Part shown: in pieces, positions 33,720 through 43,116 of the stretch
How the letters are laid out: every line of letters starts with the position of its first letter
How positions within the stretch are numbered: the first letter of the stretch is position 1
DNA from: Pantoea cypripedii
GTDB taxonomy: Bacteria; Pseudomonadota; Gammaproteobacteria; Enterobacterales; Enterobacteriaceae
Length of the DNA: 57,681 nt
Assembly (NCBI RefSeq): GCF_011395035.1
Contig: NZ_CP024770.1
Location: 1,297,388 to 1,355,068 of the forward strand
Reading direction: 5' to 3'
Made by a program: the position numbers and the translations under genes
The notes under the pieces: generated by a model
The model's input: only the letters and a program-made list of their open reading frames with translations
Database searches by the model: none
What the model was told of the DNA's origin: nothing

Positions 33720-35711
33720 ATGGATTTCTTTCTCGATTCTTCAATACTCTCGACAGCGAGTCATGCGCTGTCGCTCATATTATCGTTAGACCGTCTGGTA
33801 TTTGTCATCGCTGGCGTATTAGTTGGGATAGCCATTGGGTTAGTACCAGGTGTGGGGGGCCTGACTGGTTTCGCACTGCTGGTGCCATTCACCTACACTA
33901 TGGACCCGATCGCGGCGTTAGGGATGTTGCTGGGGATGCATTCCGTTACCGCAACCTCTGATGTTCTCGGTGCCGTACTGTTAGGGGTGCCTGGCAGCGC
34001 CGCTTCGCAGGCGACCGTGCTCGACGGATTGCCGATGACCCAGCGTGGTGAAGCCTCACGCGCGCTGAGTGCCTGTTATACCTCCTCGCTAATGGGAGGA
34101 TTGATCGGTGCCGCCATTCTTGCCATTTCCTTACCGTTGATACGGCCATTGGTTCTTGCGATTACCACTCCCGAAATGCTGGCACTGACCATTTTTGGCA
34201 TCACTATGGTTGCGGTGCTGTCCGGTAAAGCGCCGCTCAGGGGCGTTGTTGCAGCCTGTTTCGGTATTCTTATCGGCATGATTGGTACCAACGTGGAGAC
34301 CGGCCAGTTGCGCTGGACAGGGCATTTACTCTATCTGGAGGAGGGAATCCCCATCCTGCCGGTTCTGTTGGGGGTATTCGCGCTGCCTGAACTGTGCGAT
34401 CTGGCGATCAAACGCACCACCATCAGCAACCATACGTCTGTTGGCACCTTTAAAGGCATGGGACAGGGCGTCAAGGATACGGTGCGCAACTGGTTCCTGG
34501 TGCTGCGCTGCGCTTTTATTGGAGCATTCTGCGGTACCGTGCCGGGTATCACCGGTTCGGTGACCGACTGGATTGCCTATGGCCATGCACTGCAAACGGA
34601 GAAGGGAGCCAGTCAAAGCTTTGGTAAGGGGGATGTGCGCGGGGTGATTGCCCCGGAGGCGGCAAATAACTCGCGAGAAGGCGGCATGCTGGTGCCGATG
34701 CTGGCATTCGGGTTACCCGGTGGCGCAGCACAGGCTATTTTACTCGGTGCGCTGATGGTTCACGGCTTTAACCCAGGGCCGGATATGCTGACTAAACATC
34801 TGGATCTGACCTACTCCATGGTGTGGTCGATCGCTATTGCCAACATTTTTGGGGCTGGCTTGTGTTTCCTGTTCAGCGGCCAGTTTGCCAAAGTCGCGGC
34901 GTTACGTTATTCGCTGATCCTGCCGGTTATCATTCCTGTAGTCATGGTTGGCGCTTTCCAGGGTTCACGCAGCTGGGGCGATCTGTTTGTAGTGCTGATT
35001 GCCGGATTGATTGGCTGGATCATGAAGCGTCAGAAATGGCCTCGGCCACCCCTGATTCTGGGACTGGTGCTTGGTTTGCTGATTGAACGTTATATGTCGA
35101 TTTCGTTCATGCGTTATGACACCGCCTGGCTGCTGCGTCCTGGGGTTATCGTCCTGCTCACGCTTTCGGCCTTTGTTCTGCTCAGCCCCCTGTTCAAACT
35201 GATGAAAAAAGGCGAGCTGGCGCAATTGTTCTGGCGACCACAGGGTGCCAAAGCCACATTTCACGCCGAAGACTTTATCTATGTTTTTTTTATTGGAATT
35301 GCCATTTTCATGCTGGTGACCGCGCAGAAGTGGAACTTTTTGGCATCGATAGGGCCAACGGTGGTCGCCAGTATCCTGATCATCGCGGGTGTAATCAGTC
35401 TCGCCTACAAAGTTCTCTTCACCTCAACACATGTACCTGAAGGTCGTACCTTATCCGCACCGTTGTCTGCCAAACTGACTCTGCTACGGGCAATGCGCTT
35501 CTTCGGCTGGTTTATTGCCTTTCTGATCGTTACCGCATTGATTGGCATGCTGCCGACCATCCCGCTGATCATGATTGCTTTTATGCGTGTTGAGAGCCGT
35601 GAACCCTGGCGGCTGAGCATCATCCTTGCAGCCTGTGTAACGACATTTCTGTATGTGGTGTTTGACCGGGTTCTGCATATCGCCTGGCCAAGCCATCTTT
35701 TCGTCTGGTGA
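33720..35711 (+). CDS. Fused TctA-TctB tricarboxylate permease
   Basis: This 663-residue protein is a fusion. Residues ~1-500 are TctA, with the conserved glycine-rich GLVPGVGGLTGFALLVPFTY, VPGITGSVTDWIAYGHAL, and LAFGLPGGAAQAILLGAL. Residues ~520-655 are TctB, with four helices and the family ending VFDRVLHIAWPSHLF. TctA and TctB are usually separate genes. With TctC it would make a complete tripartite tricarboxylate transporter. Confidence 0.88.
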   Translation: MDFFLDSSILSTASHALSLILSLDRLVFVIAGVLVGIAIGLVPGVGGLTGFALLVPFTYTMDPIAALGMLLGMHSVTATSDVLGAVLLGVPGSAASQATVLDGLPMTQRGEASRALSACYTSSLMGGLIGAAILAISLPLIRPLVLAITTPEMLALTIFGITMVAVLSGKAPLRGVVAACFGILIGMIGTNVETGQLRWTGHLLYLEEGIPILPVLLGVFALPELCDLAIKRTTISNHTSVGTFKGMGQGVKDTVRNWFLVLRCAFIGAFCGTVPGITGSVTDWIAYGHALQTEKGASQSFGKGDVRGVIAPEAANNSREGGMLVPMLAFGLPGGAAQAILLGALMVHGFNPGPDMLTKHLDLTYSMVWSIAIANIFGAGLCFLFSGQFAKVAALRYSLILPVIIPVVMVGAFQGSRSWGDLFVVLIAGLIGWIMKRQKWPRPPLILGLVLGLLIERYMSISFMRYDTAWLLRPGVIVLLTLSAFVLLSPLFKLMKKGELAQLFWRPQGAKATFHAEDFIYVFFIGIAIFMLVTAQKWNFLASIGPTVVASILIIAGVISLAYKVLFTSTHVPEGRTLSAPLSAKLTLLRAMRFFGWFIAFLIVTALIGMLPTIPLIMIAFMRVESREPWRLSIILAACVTTFLYVVFDRVLHIAWPSHLFVW

Positions 35712-35743
35712 AGCCAGCAAACTTTAACAGAAGGAGAAAGAAG

Positions 35744-36277
35744 ATGAATTCACGATTACAGAAAATTGAACCCGATAATGCCTCCGCCTCGCAGCAGGAA
35801 GTCATCGCAAAATTAAGTGAGGCCAGAGGGCGCATTCCGACGCCGTTCAACATCTGGCTGCATAACCCGAACCTCGCCAAAGGCATGGAGATTATTGGCA
35901 CGCACATTGACAGTTCGCCGGTACTGGACGAGGTGGAGAGTGAAGTCGCCATTTTATCCACTGCAGTGTTCTGGAACGCCCCCTATGTAATTGCCAATCA
36001 TCGCCGACACGCCATTGAGGCAGGGGTGCCGGAAACGGTGGTGGAAGCCATTCTCAGCAGGCAATGCCTCGCAACAGGTGATGACCGTCTCGGTCTGATA
36101 TGTCAGGCAGTATGGGATCTGCTTGGTGGAGGGGAGATTAGCGACCAACGCTTTGCCCGTTACGCAGCGGAACTGGGCCGGGCAGTGATTGCCGAGCTGC
36201 TTATCGTAATCGGGTATTTCACCTCGGTGTCACTTGCCATGACCTTACATGCGTTGCAACCCAAAGCCAGCGGCTAA
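35744..36277 (+). CDS. Carboxymuconolactone decarboxylase (CMD/AhpD)-family protein
   Basis: This 177-residue protein starts at MNSRLQKIEPDN, set by AAGGAGAAAGAAG. It shows the CMD fold pattern: IPTPFNIWLHNPNLAKGMEI, NAPYVIANHRRHAIEAGVPE, and VEAILSRQC. The CxxC redox motif of AhpD is absent, so a peroxidase role is unlikely. Family members decarboxylate carboxymuconolactones, but many are uncharacterised. It lies between the transporter and a semialdehyde dehydrogenase. Confidence 0.75.
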   Translation: MNSRLQKIEPDNASASQQEVIAKLSEARGRIPTPFNIWLHNPNLAKGMEIIGTHIDSSPVLDEVESEVAILSTAVFWNAPYVIANHRRHAIEAGVPETVVEAILSRQCLATGDDRLGLICQAVWDLLGGGEISDQRFARYAAELGRAVIAELLIVIGYFTSVSLAMTLHALQPKASG

Positions 36278-36315
36278 ACAGCAAAACCACTCATGCATAT
36301 TTAAAAGGAGGTCCG

Positions 36316-37842
36316 ATGAACGGCACAACCCCTTTCATTCCCCACGGTCAGCATTTTATTGCTGGCGAACTGGTAGCGTCCGAAGCGCAATGCTTCTCGA
36401 CTCCCGTCCACGGCCCGGCACATGCCTTCTCAATGGGTACAACGGCGCTGATCGAAAAAGCCTGTCGTGCTGCGGAAGAGGCGTTCTGGTCGTATGGTTA
36501 TAGTTCGCGTGAAGAACGTGCCCTGTTTCTGGAGACCATTGCGGAAGAGATTGAAGCCCGTGCTGATGCGATCACCGCAATCGGCACTCAGGAAACAGGT
36601 TTACCGGTCTCCCGTCTGGTCGGGGAGCGCGGACGGACGGTGATGCAACTGCAACTCTTTGCTGCGCATATTCGCTCCGGCGATTATCTTGATCGTCGTT
36701 GCGATTCCAGTCTGACGTTTCCGCAGCCGATGACAAATCCCAGACTGCGCTCAATGCAGCGTCCCATCGGCCCGGTTGCCGTTTTTGGCGCATCCAATTT
36801 CCCGCTCGCATTTTCCGTTGCCGGTGGTGATACCGCGTCAGCGTTGGCAGCGGGCTGTCCGGTGGTGGTTAAAGGTCATCCCGCGCATCCGGGCACATCG
36901 GAAATCGTGGCACAGGCGATACTGACGGCTACTTCCCGATGTGGCATCCATCCGGGGGTTTTCTCATTGGTACAGGCCGGGCCGCGCAACATTGGCGAAG
37001 CACTGGTCAGGCATCCGTTGATTAGAGCGGTTGGGTTTACTGGCTCGTTGAGCGGGGGGCGCGCCTTGTTCGACCTCTGTGCAACCCGTCCCGAACCGAT
37101 TCCTTTTTTCGGCGAGCTTGGTTCGATCAACCCGATGTTTGTCATGCCTGGTGCACTGGCGGAACGCGGTGCGGAGATCGCGCGCGGTTGGGCTGAGTCA
37201 CTGACTATGGGCGCAGGGCAGTTTTGCACCAATCCCGGCATTGTTGTGGTCATGCGTGGTACGCAAGGTGACGCTTTTGCTGAGGCGGCCCGTGCTGCTC
37301 TGGTTCAGATTCAACCGCAACCCATGCTGACCGAGTCCATTGCCAAAGCGTATCAATCCGGACGCGACCAGATTGCGGCAGTGCCGGGGGTGAAAGCGTT
37401 ACTGACCTCGTCGGGTGAACCACGTATGGCCACACCCAATCTGTTCTGCGTGGCAGCCGCAGAATGGCTGGCAAATCATAACCTGGCCGAAGAGGTCTTC
37501 GGCCCACTGGGTCTCATCGTCACGGTAGAAAATGTCGCCGGGATGCGAGAGATCGCCCATTCTTTCGCCGGACAATTGACGGCAACGATACACAGTGACG
37601 AGTCAGATACCGAGGCAGCCCGTGACCTGCTACCGATCCTTGAACGTAAAGCAGGGCGAATACTGTTCAATGGATTCCCAACCGGTGTGGATGTCTGCGA
37701 TGCGATGGTTCATGGCGGCCCTTATCCTGCATCGACCAACTTCGGTGCGACCTCGGTCGGTACGCTTGCCATTCGCCGTTGGTTACGTCCCATTTGTTAC
37801 CAGAACTTTCCATCAAGCTTATTACCGGATGATTTACGATGA
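36316..37842 (+). CDS. Aldehyde dehydrogenase, ketoglutarate-semialdehyde type
   Basis: This 508-residue protein has an AAAAGGAGG SD. It has the catalytic Cys304 in GAGQFCTNPG, the general-base Glu267 in FFGELGSINP, and the cofactor motif VFGASNFPLAFSVAGGDTA. The pattern is that of 2,5-dioxovalerate (alpha-ketoglutaric semialdehyde) dehydrogenases, which use NAD(P). It may oxidise the aldehyde made by the ThDP enzyme. It ends the plus-strand metabolic run before the porin. Confidence 0.85.
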   Translation: MNGTTPFIPHGQHFIAGELVASEAQCFSTPVHGPAHAFSMGTTALIEKACRAAEEAFWSYGYSSREERALFLETIAEEIEARADAITAIGTQETGLPVSRLVGERGRTVMQLQLFAAHIRSGDYLDRRCDSSLTFPQPMTNPRLRSMQRPIGPVAVFGASNFPLAFSVAGGDTASALAAGCPVVVKGHPAHPGTSEIVAQAILTATSRCGIHPGVFSLVQAGPRNIGEALVRHPLIRAVGFTGSLSGGRALFDLCATRPEPIPFFGELGSINPMFVMPGALAERGAEIARGWAESLTMGAGQFCTNPGIVVVMRGTQGDAFAEAARAALVQIQPQPMLTESIAKAYQSGRDQIAAVPGVKALLTSSGEPRMATPNLFCVAAAEWLANHNLAEEVFGPLGLIVTVENVAGMREIAHSFAGQLTATIHSDESDTEAARDLLPILERKAGRILFNGFPTGVDVCDAMVHGGPYPASTNFGATSVGTLAIRRWLRPICYQNFPSSLLPDDLR

Positions 37843-38017
37843 GATAAATAATATTTAAACCCTACATGAACTTCCCACAAAGCGAATTACCGAAGGTTGT
37901 GCCATGACATCGGTAGAGCAGTCCATGTCCGTTCTCTGGCGTCTGAAGACGCCACTTCGTGTGCTTTTCGGTCAGTTTATTTAACAAATCCAATAAATAA
38001 AAAATAGAGTTAATAAC

Positions 38018-39370
38018 ATGACGAAATACAGGAATATCGTACTGGCCTGTTCGGCACTGACATATATCAATGTTTTACCTGCATGGGCTGAGCAAGATAC
38101 AGAACAAAGTAAACAGCTACAGATGCTGACGGCACAGATTGCGGCAATGAGTAAAAGACTTGACCAGATGGGAGAAGAATTACAGGAGCAAAAGATTGAA
38201 AATCAACAACTCAGGGCCTCAACAAAGCAACCTGAGCAGAAAGTGGCAAACCCACCGCCGCAAAAGGTTGTCACCACCTCACCGCCTAAAAATAACAACA
38301 CATTAAAAGCGCTGGCTCACGAACATAATATCTCGATGTATGGTCAAATAGATCTTGGCGTTGAGCATATTAATAACGTCAGCGGCAGTGGAAATGTGAC
38401 GCGTTTAAGTTCCGGGATTGGGACTTCTTATTTAGGTATTCATGGGACAGAATATATTAACAATAACCTGCGCGCGATCTGGAACCTGGAATCTGGATTC
38501 TCACCCGATAATGGCACCTCGCTTCAGGGGGGGCGCATTTTCGGTCGTCAGTCCTGGTTGGGGCTGGCAGGTAAATATGGTGCGCTGACGTTAGGTCGTC
38601 AATATAACGTACGTTTTCTGGCATGGAAGGAACTTAACCCGTTTGGTGCAGGATCACATGGCATCACTACCCTGGATGAGGGTTATACAGGCACAGCGCG
38701 TTCTGATAACTCTATCCGCTATGTGCTGCCGATTGGTGGGTTTACCTTTGGTGGTAACTACAGTTTTGGTCGGGATGCGGTGAAAGGGACCAGTGTTGTA
38801 GCCAGTAATTGCGCCGGAGAAAGTGACGATACGAATGAGTGTCGCGAATGGGCCGTTATGGCTAAATACGATGCCAAAAACTGGGGGGTATCCAGCGCTT
38901 ATGAACGAATTTATGGCGGAACACCAGAAACTTATGGTGGGCTGACGTCTCCTGACATTACGGACAATCGCTTCTTGCTGGGTGGTTACTATATGATCAA
39001 TAAAGCGAAGATTGCGATCGGTTGGGTAAAACGCGACAACGAGGGTATCGATAACCCACGGAGTAACCTGGTGTGGATCTCCGCGAAAATGCCAGTGACT
39101 AAAAACATCTCGATCGACGGCATGCTGGGGCAGCTCAAGTACGACAATTCGCCCAATAAAGCCCAGGCGATTGTGTTACGTGGGGTTTACTCGCTTTCCA
39201 AACGGACAGAGCTGTATATGTCAGCTGAGCATATGAGTAACAGTGGCGACCTCAGCCTGCCCGCGACAAACTCTTCACCCAAGGTTGCCCCGCCAGCAGG
39301 AGGGTCACAGTATTCCATCATTACCGGGATAAAATTCCGCTGGGGTGGTAATTTCGATACCGAAGATTAA
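38018..39370 (+). CDS. Outer-membrane porin with N-terminal coiled coil
   Basis: This 450-residue protein has a signal peptide ending LPAWA and a ~50-residue coiled-coil stretch (QLQMLTAQIAAMSKRLDQMG) with a Pro-rich spacer. The porin barrel follows (SMYGQIDLGVEHINN, RQSWLGLAGKYGALTLGRQY) and ends in the beta-strand IITGIKFRWGG. The barrel resembles general porins of beta-proteobacteria (Porin_4). It probably admits the island's carboxylate substrate across the outer membrane. The coiled-coil front is a recurring accessory of carbohydrate and carboxylate porins. Confidence 0.8.
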   Translation: MTKYRNIVLACSALTYINVLPAWAEQDTEQSKQLQMLTAQIAAMSKRLDQMGEELQEQKIENQQLRASTKQPEQKVANPPPQKVVTTSPPKNNNTLKALAHEHNISMYGQIDLGVEHINNVSGSGNVTRLSSGIGTSYLGIHGTEYINNNLRAIWNLESGFSPDNGTSLQGGRIFGRQSWLGLAGKYGALTLGRQYNVRFLAWKELNPFGAGSHGITTLDEGYTGTARSDNSIRYVLPIGGFTFGGNYSFGRDAVKGTSVVASNCAGESDDTNECREWAVMAKYDAKNWGVSSAYERIYGGTPETYGGLTSPDITDNRFLLGGYYMINKAKIAIGWVKRDNEGIDNPRSNLVWISAKMPVTKNISIDGMLGQLKYDNSPNKAQAIVLRGVYSLSKRTELYMSAEHMSNSGDLSLPATNSSPKVAPPAGGSQYSIITGIKFRWGGNFDTED

Positions 39371-39448
39371 CGTCTTCTCCGCAGGCCCGACATTCCCGCT
39401 AAATCTGGGGGGTGTCGGTCAATATGAACATGCCTGCGTGATGATAAG

Positions 39449-40393
39449 TTATTGTTTACCTGCGCTATCCAGTTGCTGAGCTGCTTCTTCCAGGCAGGAA
39501 ACCATCAGTTTCGCACTGGGCGTCAGGCCACGGTTGCGATTCCACAGCACACCGGCTGGCCGGAGCAATTTCGGCAGTTTCAGGGGAAGTTTATAGAAAT
39601 AATCGTCGGCATCATTGACGAGAGACACCGCCATCACTGCAATGAAATCAGATGCCTGTAAATGACCGCGCACCACGTGAATAGAGAGTGTCTCAATATA
39701 GTTATTGGTCAGCGGCACATTCTTCGCTTCAAGCACTTGTTCCAGTGGATCGCGCAGAAGGGAACCAGGTGGAGGCAGTATCCAGGGGTAAGCGGCCAGA
39801 TCTGTCCATTGCACACTCTTCCTGTGCGCCAGTGGATGGTGACGACCGGTCATCAGCACCACCGGCTCTTCGAGCAGTTCTTTTTCCTCAAAACTGCCGA
39901 GCGTATCCATCGCGGGCAGGCGGCCAACAACCAAATCGAGCTGTCCCTGCCACAACTCCGGCAGCAGCGATTCTGTCGTACCTTCGGTAACTGTTATATT
40001 GGTTCCCGGAGATCGCTCTTTCAGCAATTGTAACGCCTGCGGCAGCAGAACCGAGGCAGAGGCGGCTAACATCCCGATACGTACCTTACCTTCAGCGCCA
40101 GAATTCAGCGCCTTCAACTCATCGCGTGCCTGATGCAAAATCCCCAGCATGGTTTTTGCGTGCCGAATCAGGCATTCGCCGTACTCGGTCGGCATCAGAC
40201 CATAGGTGGTGCGTGAAAATAACACGAGCCCCAAACCCCGCTCAAGCTCAGCCAGTGATTTCGACACTGCGGGTACGGTGACATGAGTAATCTCAGCGAC
40301 CTGCGTCAGGTTGCGATAGGTATCGATTGCAACCAGCAAGCGCAGATGGCGGGCCTTCAGATTGATTTGAAGATACCAGTCGAGATGGTTCAT
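39449..40393 (-). CDS. LysR-type regulator 2 of the catabolic island
   Basis: This 314-residue protein is a close paralogue of the regulator at 30403-31398, sharing WYLQINLKARHLRLLVAID, VPAVSKSLAELERGLGL and long effector-domain segments. It faces the porin gene, with their 3' ends 78 bases apart. The island is thus bounded by paired, near-identical regulators, suggesting duplication or a composite origin. Confidence 0.85.
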   Translation of the reverse strand: MNHLDWYLQINLKARHLRLLVAIDTYRNLTQVAEITHVTVPAVSKSLAELERGLGLVLFSRTTYGLMPTEYGECLIRHAKTMLGILHQARDELKALNSGAEGKVRIGMLAASASVLLPQALQLLKERSPGTNITVTEGTTESLLPELWQGQLDLVVGRLPAMDTLGSFEEKELLEEPVVLMTGRHHPLAHRKSVQWTDLAAYPWILPPPGSLLRDPLEQVLEAKNVPLTNNYIETLSIHVVRGHLQASDFIAVMAVSLVNDADDYFYKLPLKLPKLLRPAGVLWNRNRGLTPSAKLMVSCLEEAAQQLDSAGKQ

Positions 40394-41439
40394 TAAATAT
40401 ACCTCTGCCGTTGTTTATCTGATTGCTCTCGCTGACAGCCATGTTCAGCCCAACGGATACAGAAAGAGGATAATGCTGAAATTCGGGCGTATTCAGAAGC
40501 AATGAATAGCTGGCTGGCGTTAGTGAAAGCGTATGAAAACGCCCGGGAAAGCAAACAGATACTGCCTGTCTGCCCTGTTATTAGCTATTGAGAAAATCGG
40601 CATACAGCTTGAGTAAATAGTTAAAACAGGATTGAACAGCCCGGTACGGTAATGGGTATCGCAATACAGGAAGTGCGGAGGAGGGTACGTAAATTCAGTT
40701 GCGCATGAGTCCATTCAGCCAGCGGCTCATATGTTGTCAGTAGATCTTCCCGTGTAACATAAACATTGAAGATGTGCGGCATAGTTAGCGAAGAGGCCCT
40801 GCTGCTCTCCGGCTTCAGCCTGGCAGACCTTCAGAAGGTTAAAATAACGTAGAAAGTTATGGTGGAACGCTGGCAGAAGCCATTCAGGATCTGGCCAACC
40901 GGTTCAGGATTGTGCTTTGGATTTCCTGCGGTTGTCTTGCTGTTTTTGTCTGGGTTTGTTTCTCAGGCGACCGTCTTTACACCATTTCCATGGGTGTCGG
41001 TTTGCTATTCACCATGCTCATCGTGGTATTCATTCAGCCGCCAGTTCTCTCTTAAAAGTCCTGGTGGTACTGGAAAACGCATCATCATTAACATAACAGA
41101 TTATCTACGGGCTACCGGTTTTGGATTGAGCATCATCTGCTCGCTTCGGTAAGAGCCACTCTCTCCAGCTAATGATTCCGTAACAAGCTAAACTTCTCAA
41201 CATCGTTCCGGCTTATCTGAACCCTAATCCACTTTGAGCCAGATTTATTGAGATATACCACCCGCCCACAATTCGACTGAATATTTGCCTTACGTAAGTG
41301 CAGTGCCATGTACTAATTCGAATAATTCAACCCTTATCGCTTTTCCCGGCAGACCAGGAAAAAACTGATTGTTTAAGTGTTATTCTGCACATTCTTGCTT
41401 ACACAAAATTTACAATCAGATTAATTAAACCTTTCGACG
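40394..41439. other. Long gap before cdiB, with a possible membrane-protein fragment
   Basis: No complete gene is supported. A frame ending at 41055 encodes a hydrophobic fragment (LWISCGCLAVFVWV, then GVGLLFTMLIVVF) without a start codon, probably the relic of a small membrane protein. The last ~150 bases are AT-rich (TTTACAATCAGATTAATTAAA) and should contain the cdiBA promoter. Confidence 0.35.
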
Positions 41440-43104
41440 ATGATGGCAAAAAAAGGGAAGTCTCTGGTGCTGTGCGCCAGCCTTATATGCTTCACCGGGG
41501 TGGCTGCGCCGCTGACGCCTGGCGACCGTGATTTTATTCAGACTCAGCAGCAGCAGCGCCTGCAGCAGGACCAGCAGCAGCGCGATGCGCTGTCGCATAC
41601 GGTAGCGCCGCAGAGCCCGCCAGCAGCGGCTTCCGGTCAGTCAGGACCCTGTTTCCCGATCCAGCATGTTGAAATTCGTAACGCCACGCTGATATCGGAG
41701 AGTCAGCAACAGACGCTGACTGCTCCTTATATTAATCAATGCCTCGACTTAACAAAAATTAATTCGCTGGTACACGCGATTTCTGACTGGTATATGCAGC
41801 GCGGCTTTATTACCAGCCGGGCTTTTTTAACTGAGCAGGACCTGTCGCAGGGCGGGTTAATTATTCCGGTGCTGGAAGGGAAACTGGATACCATCCGCCT
41901 CGACGGTAAACATCCGTTAATGCTGGCGATGGCCTTTCCTGGTCTCGAAGGCAGAATCCTCAACCTGCGCGATATTGAGCAGGGCATGGAACAGATTAAT
42001 CGCGTGCGCAGTACTCCGGTGCAGATTGAAATCCTGCCATCCCCCAGAACGGGTTATTCGGTGGTGAATCTGACGGAATACCCGCAATTTCCCCTCAGTG
42101 CGTCAGTCGGATTTGATAACAGCGGGCAGAAGAGTACCGGCGTCGGCCAGCTCACTGCATCACTGGTGGGTAATAACCTGCTGGGCCTGGCAGATCGCTG
42201 GTTTTTCAGCGGGGGACGCAGCAGCGACTTCCGCGAATGGCGCGACGCGCAGAACCTGCAGGCCGGAGTCAGCGTACCTTATGGCTATGGCCTGCTGGAC
42301 TACAGCTACAGCTGGAGCAACTATCACAGCAGCTTCGTGAATAACGGCTTCACCTGGTACAGCTCGGGCGACAACATTGCGCATCGCCTGAATGGCTCCT
42401 GGGTGTTGTTCCGCAATGGTGATATCAAAACCGGCGTGCAGCTCGGACTGAATCATTATTCCAGCCGCAACTACCTCAACGACACGCTGCTGGAAAGCAG
42501 CAGCCGCAAAATCACCAGCCTGCAGTTCGGTATCAGCCATACCCAGAAAATCCTCGGCGGCATCGCCACCCTGAATCCGACGTTCAGCCGGGGTATGCCG
42601 TGGTTTGAGGCTGAAAGCGACGCGGGCAAAACCGGCGATTTACCCAAAGCGGAATTCCGCAAGTGGAGCATCAGCGCCAGCTTTCAGCGCCCGGTGACCA
42701 GCAAACTCTGGTGGCTCAGCAGCCTGTACGCGCAGTGGTCGCCGGACCGGCTGTACGGCAGCGAGCGCCTGACGATTGGCGGGGAAAGCTCGGTGCGCGG
42801 TTTCAAAGAGCAGTATCTCTCCGGGGATGCCGGGGGCTACCTGCGCAATGAACTGAATTACAGCCTGTTTACCCTGCCGGTGATGGGCGAGGTCAGCGCG
42901 CTGGCAGCCGTTGACGGCGGCTTGCTGAAAAGTGATGCGCAGGACCGCGAACCCACCGGCACCCTGTGGGGCAGCGCGGTGGGACTCAGCACCCGCAATA
43001 AATACTTTTACACCCAGTACACGCTCGGTATCCCGCTCAGCTACCCCGGTTATCTGCATCCGGATCACGTCAGCATCTACGCCCGCATCGGGCTGGTTTT
43101 CTAA
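41440..43104 (+). CDS. cdiB: CdiB outer-membrane two-partner transporter
   Basis: This 554-residue TpsB protein has a signal sequence (LVLCASLICFTGVAAPL), a Gln-rich plug helix, and two POTRA domains (CFPIQHVEIRNATL; GLIIPVLEGKLDTIRLDG). The Omp85 barrel carries the signature GGESSVRGFKEQYLSG and a C-terminal strand ending RIGLVF. It exports CdiA across the outer membrane. It precedes cdiA by 12 bases. Length is normal for the family. Confidence 0.93.
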   Translation: MMAKKGKSLVLCASLICFTGVAAPLTPGDRDFIQTQQQQRLQQDQQQRDALSHTVAPQSPPAAASGQSGPCFPIQHVEIRNATLISESQQQTLTAPYINQCLDLTKINSLVHAISDWYMQRGFITSRAFLTEQDLSQGGLIIPVLEGKLDTIRLDGKHPLMLAMAFPGLEGRILNLRDIEQGMEQINRVRSTPVQIEILPSPRTGYSVVNLTEYPQFPLSASVGFDNSGQKSTGVGQLTASLVGNNLLGLADRWFFSGGRSSDFREWRDAQNLQAGVSVPYGYGLLDYSYSWSNYHSSFVNNGFTWYSSGDNIAHRLNGSWVLFRNGDIKTGVQLGLNHYSSRNYLNDTLLESSSRKITSLQFGISHTQKILGGIATLNPTFSRGMPWFEAESDAGKTGDLPKAEFRKWSISASFQRPVTSKLWWLSSLYAQWSPDRLYGSERLTIGGESSVRGFKEQYLSGDAGGYLRNELNYSLFTLPVMGEVSALAAVDGGLLKSDAQDREPTGTLWGSAVGLSTRNKYFYTQYTLGIPLSYPGYLHPDHVSIYARIGLVF

Positions 43105-43116
43105 GAGGTAAAGATT

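Noticed and set aside
36316..36503. Overlapping frames inside the aldehyde dehydrogenase gene
   Set aside because: They are shadows of a full-length gene with intact catalytic residues.
40859..41152. 97-codon plus-strand frame with Trp/Phe-rich translation
   Set aside because: Its composition looks like a shifted frame of a small membrane-protein fragment, which itself lacks a start.
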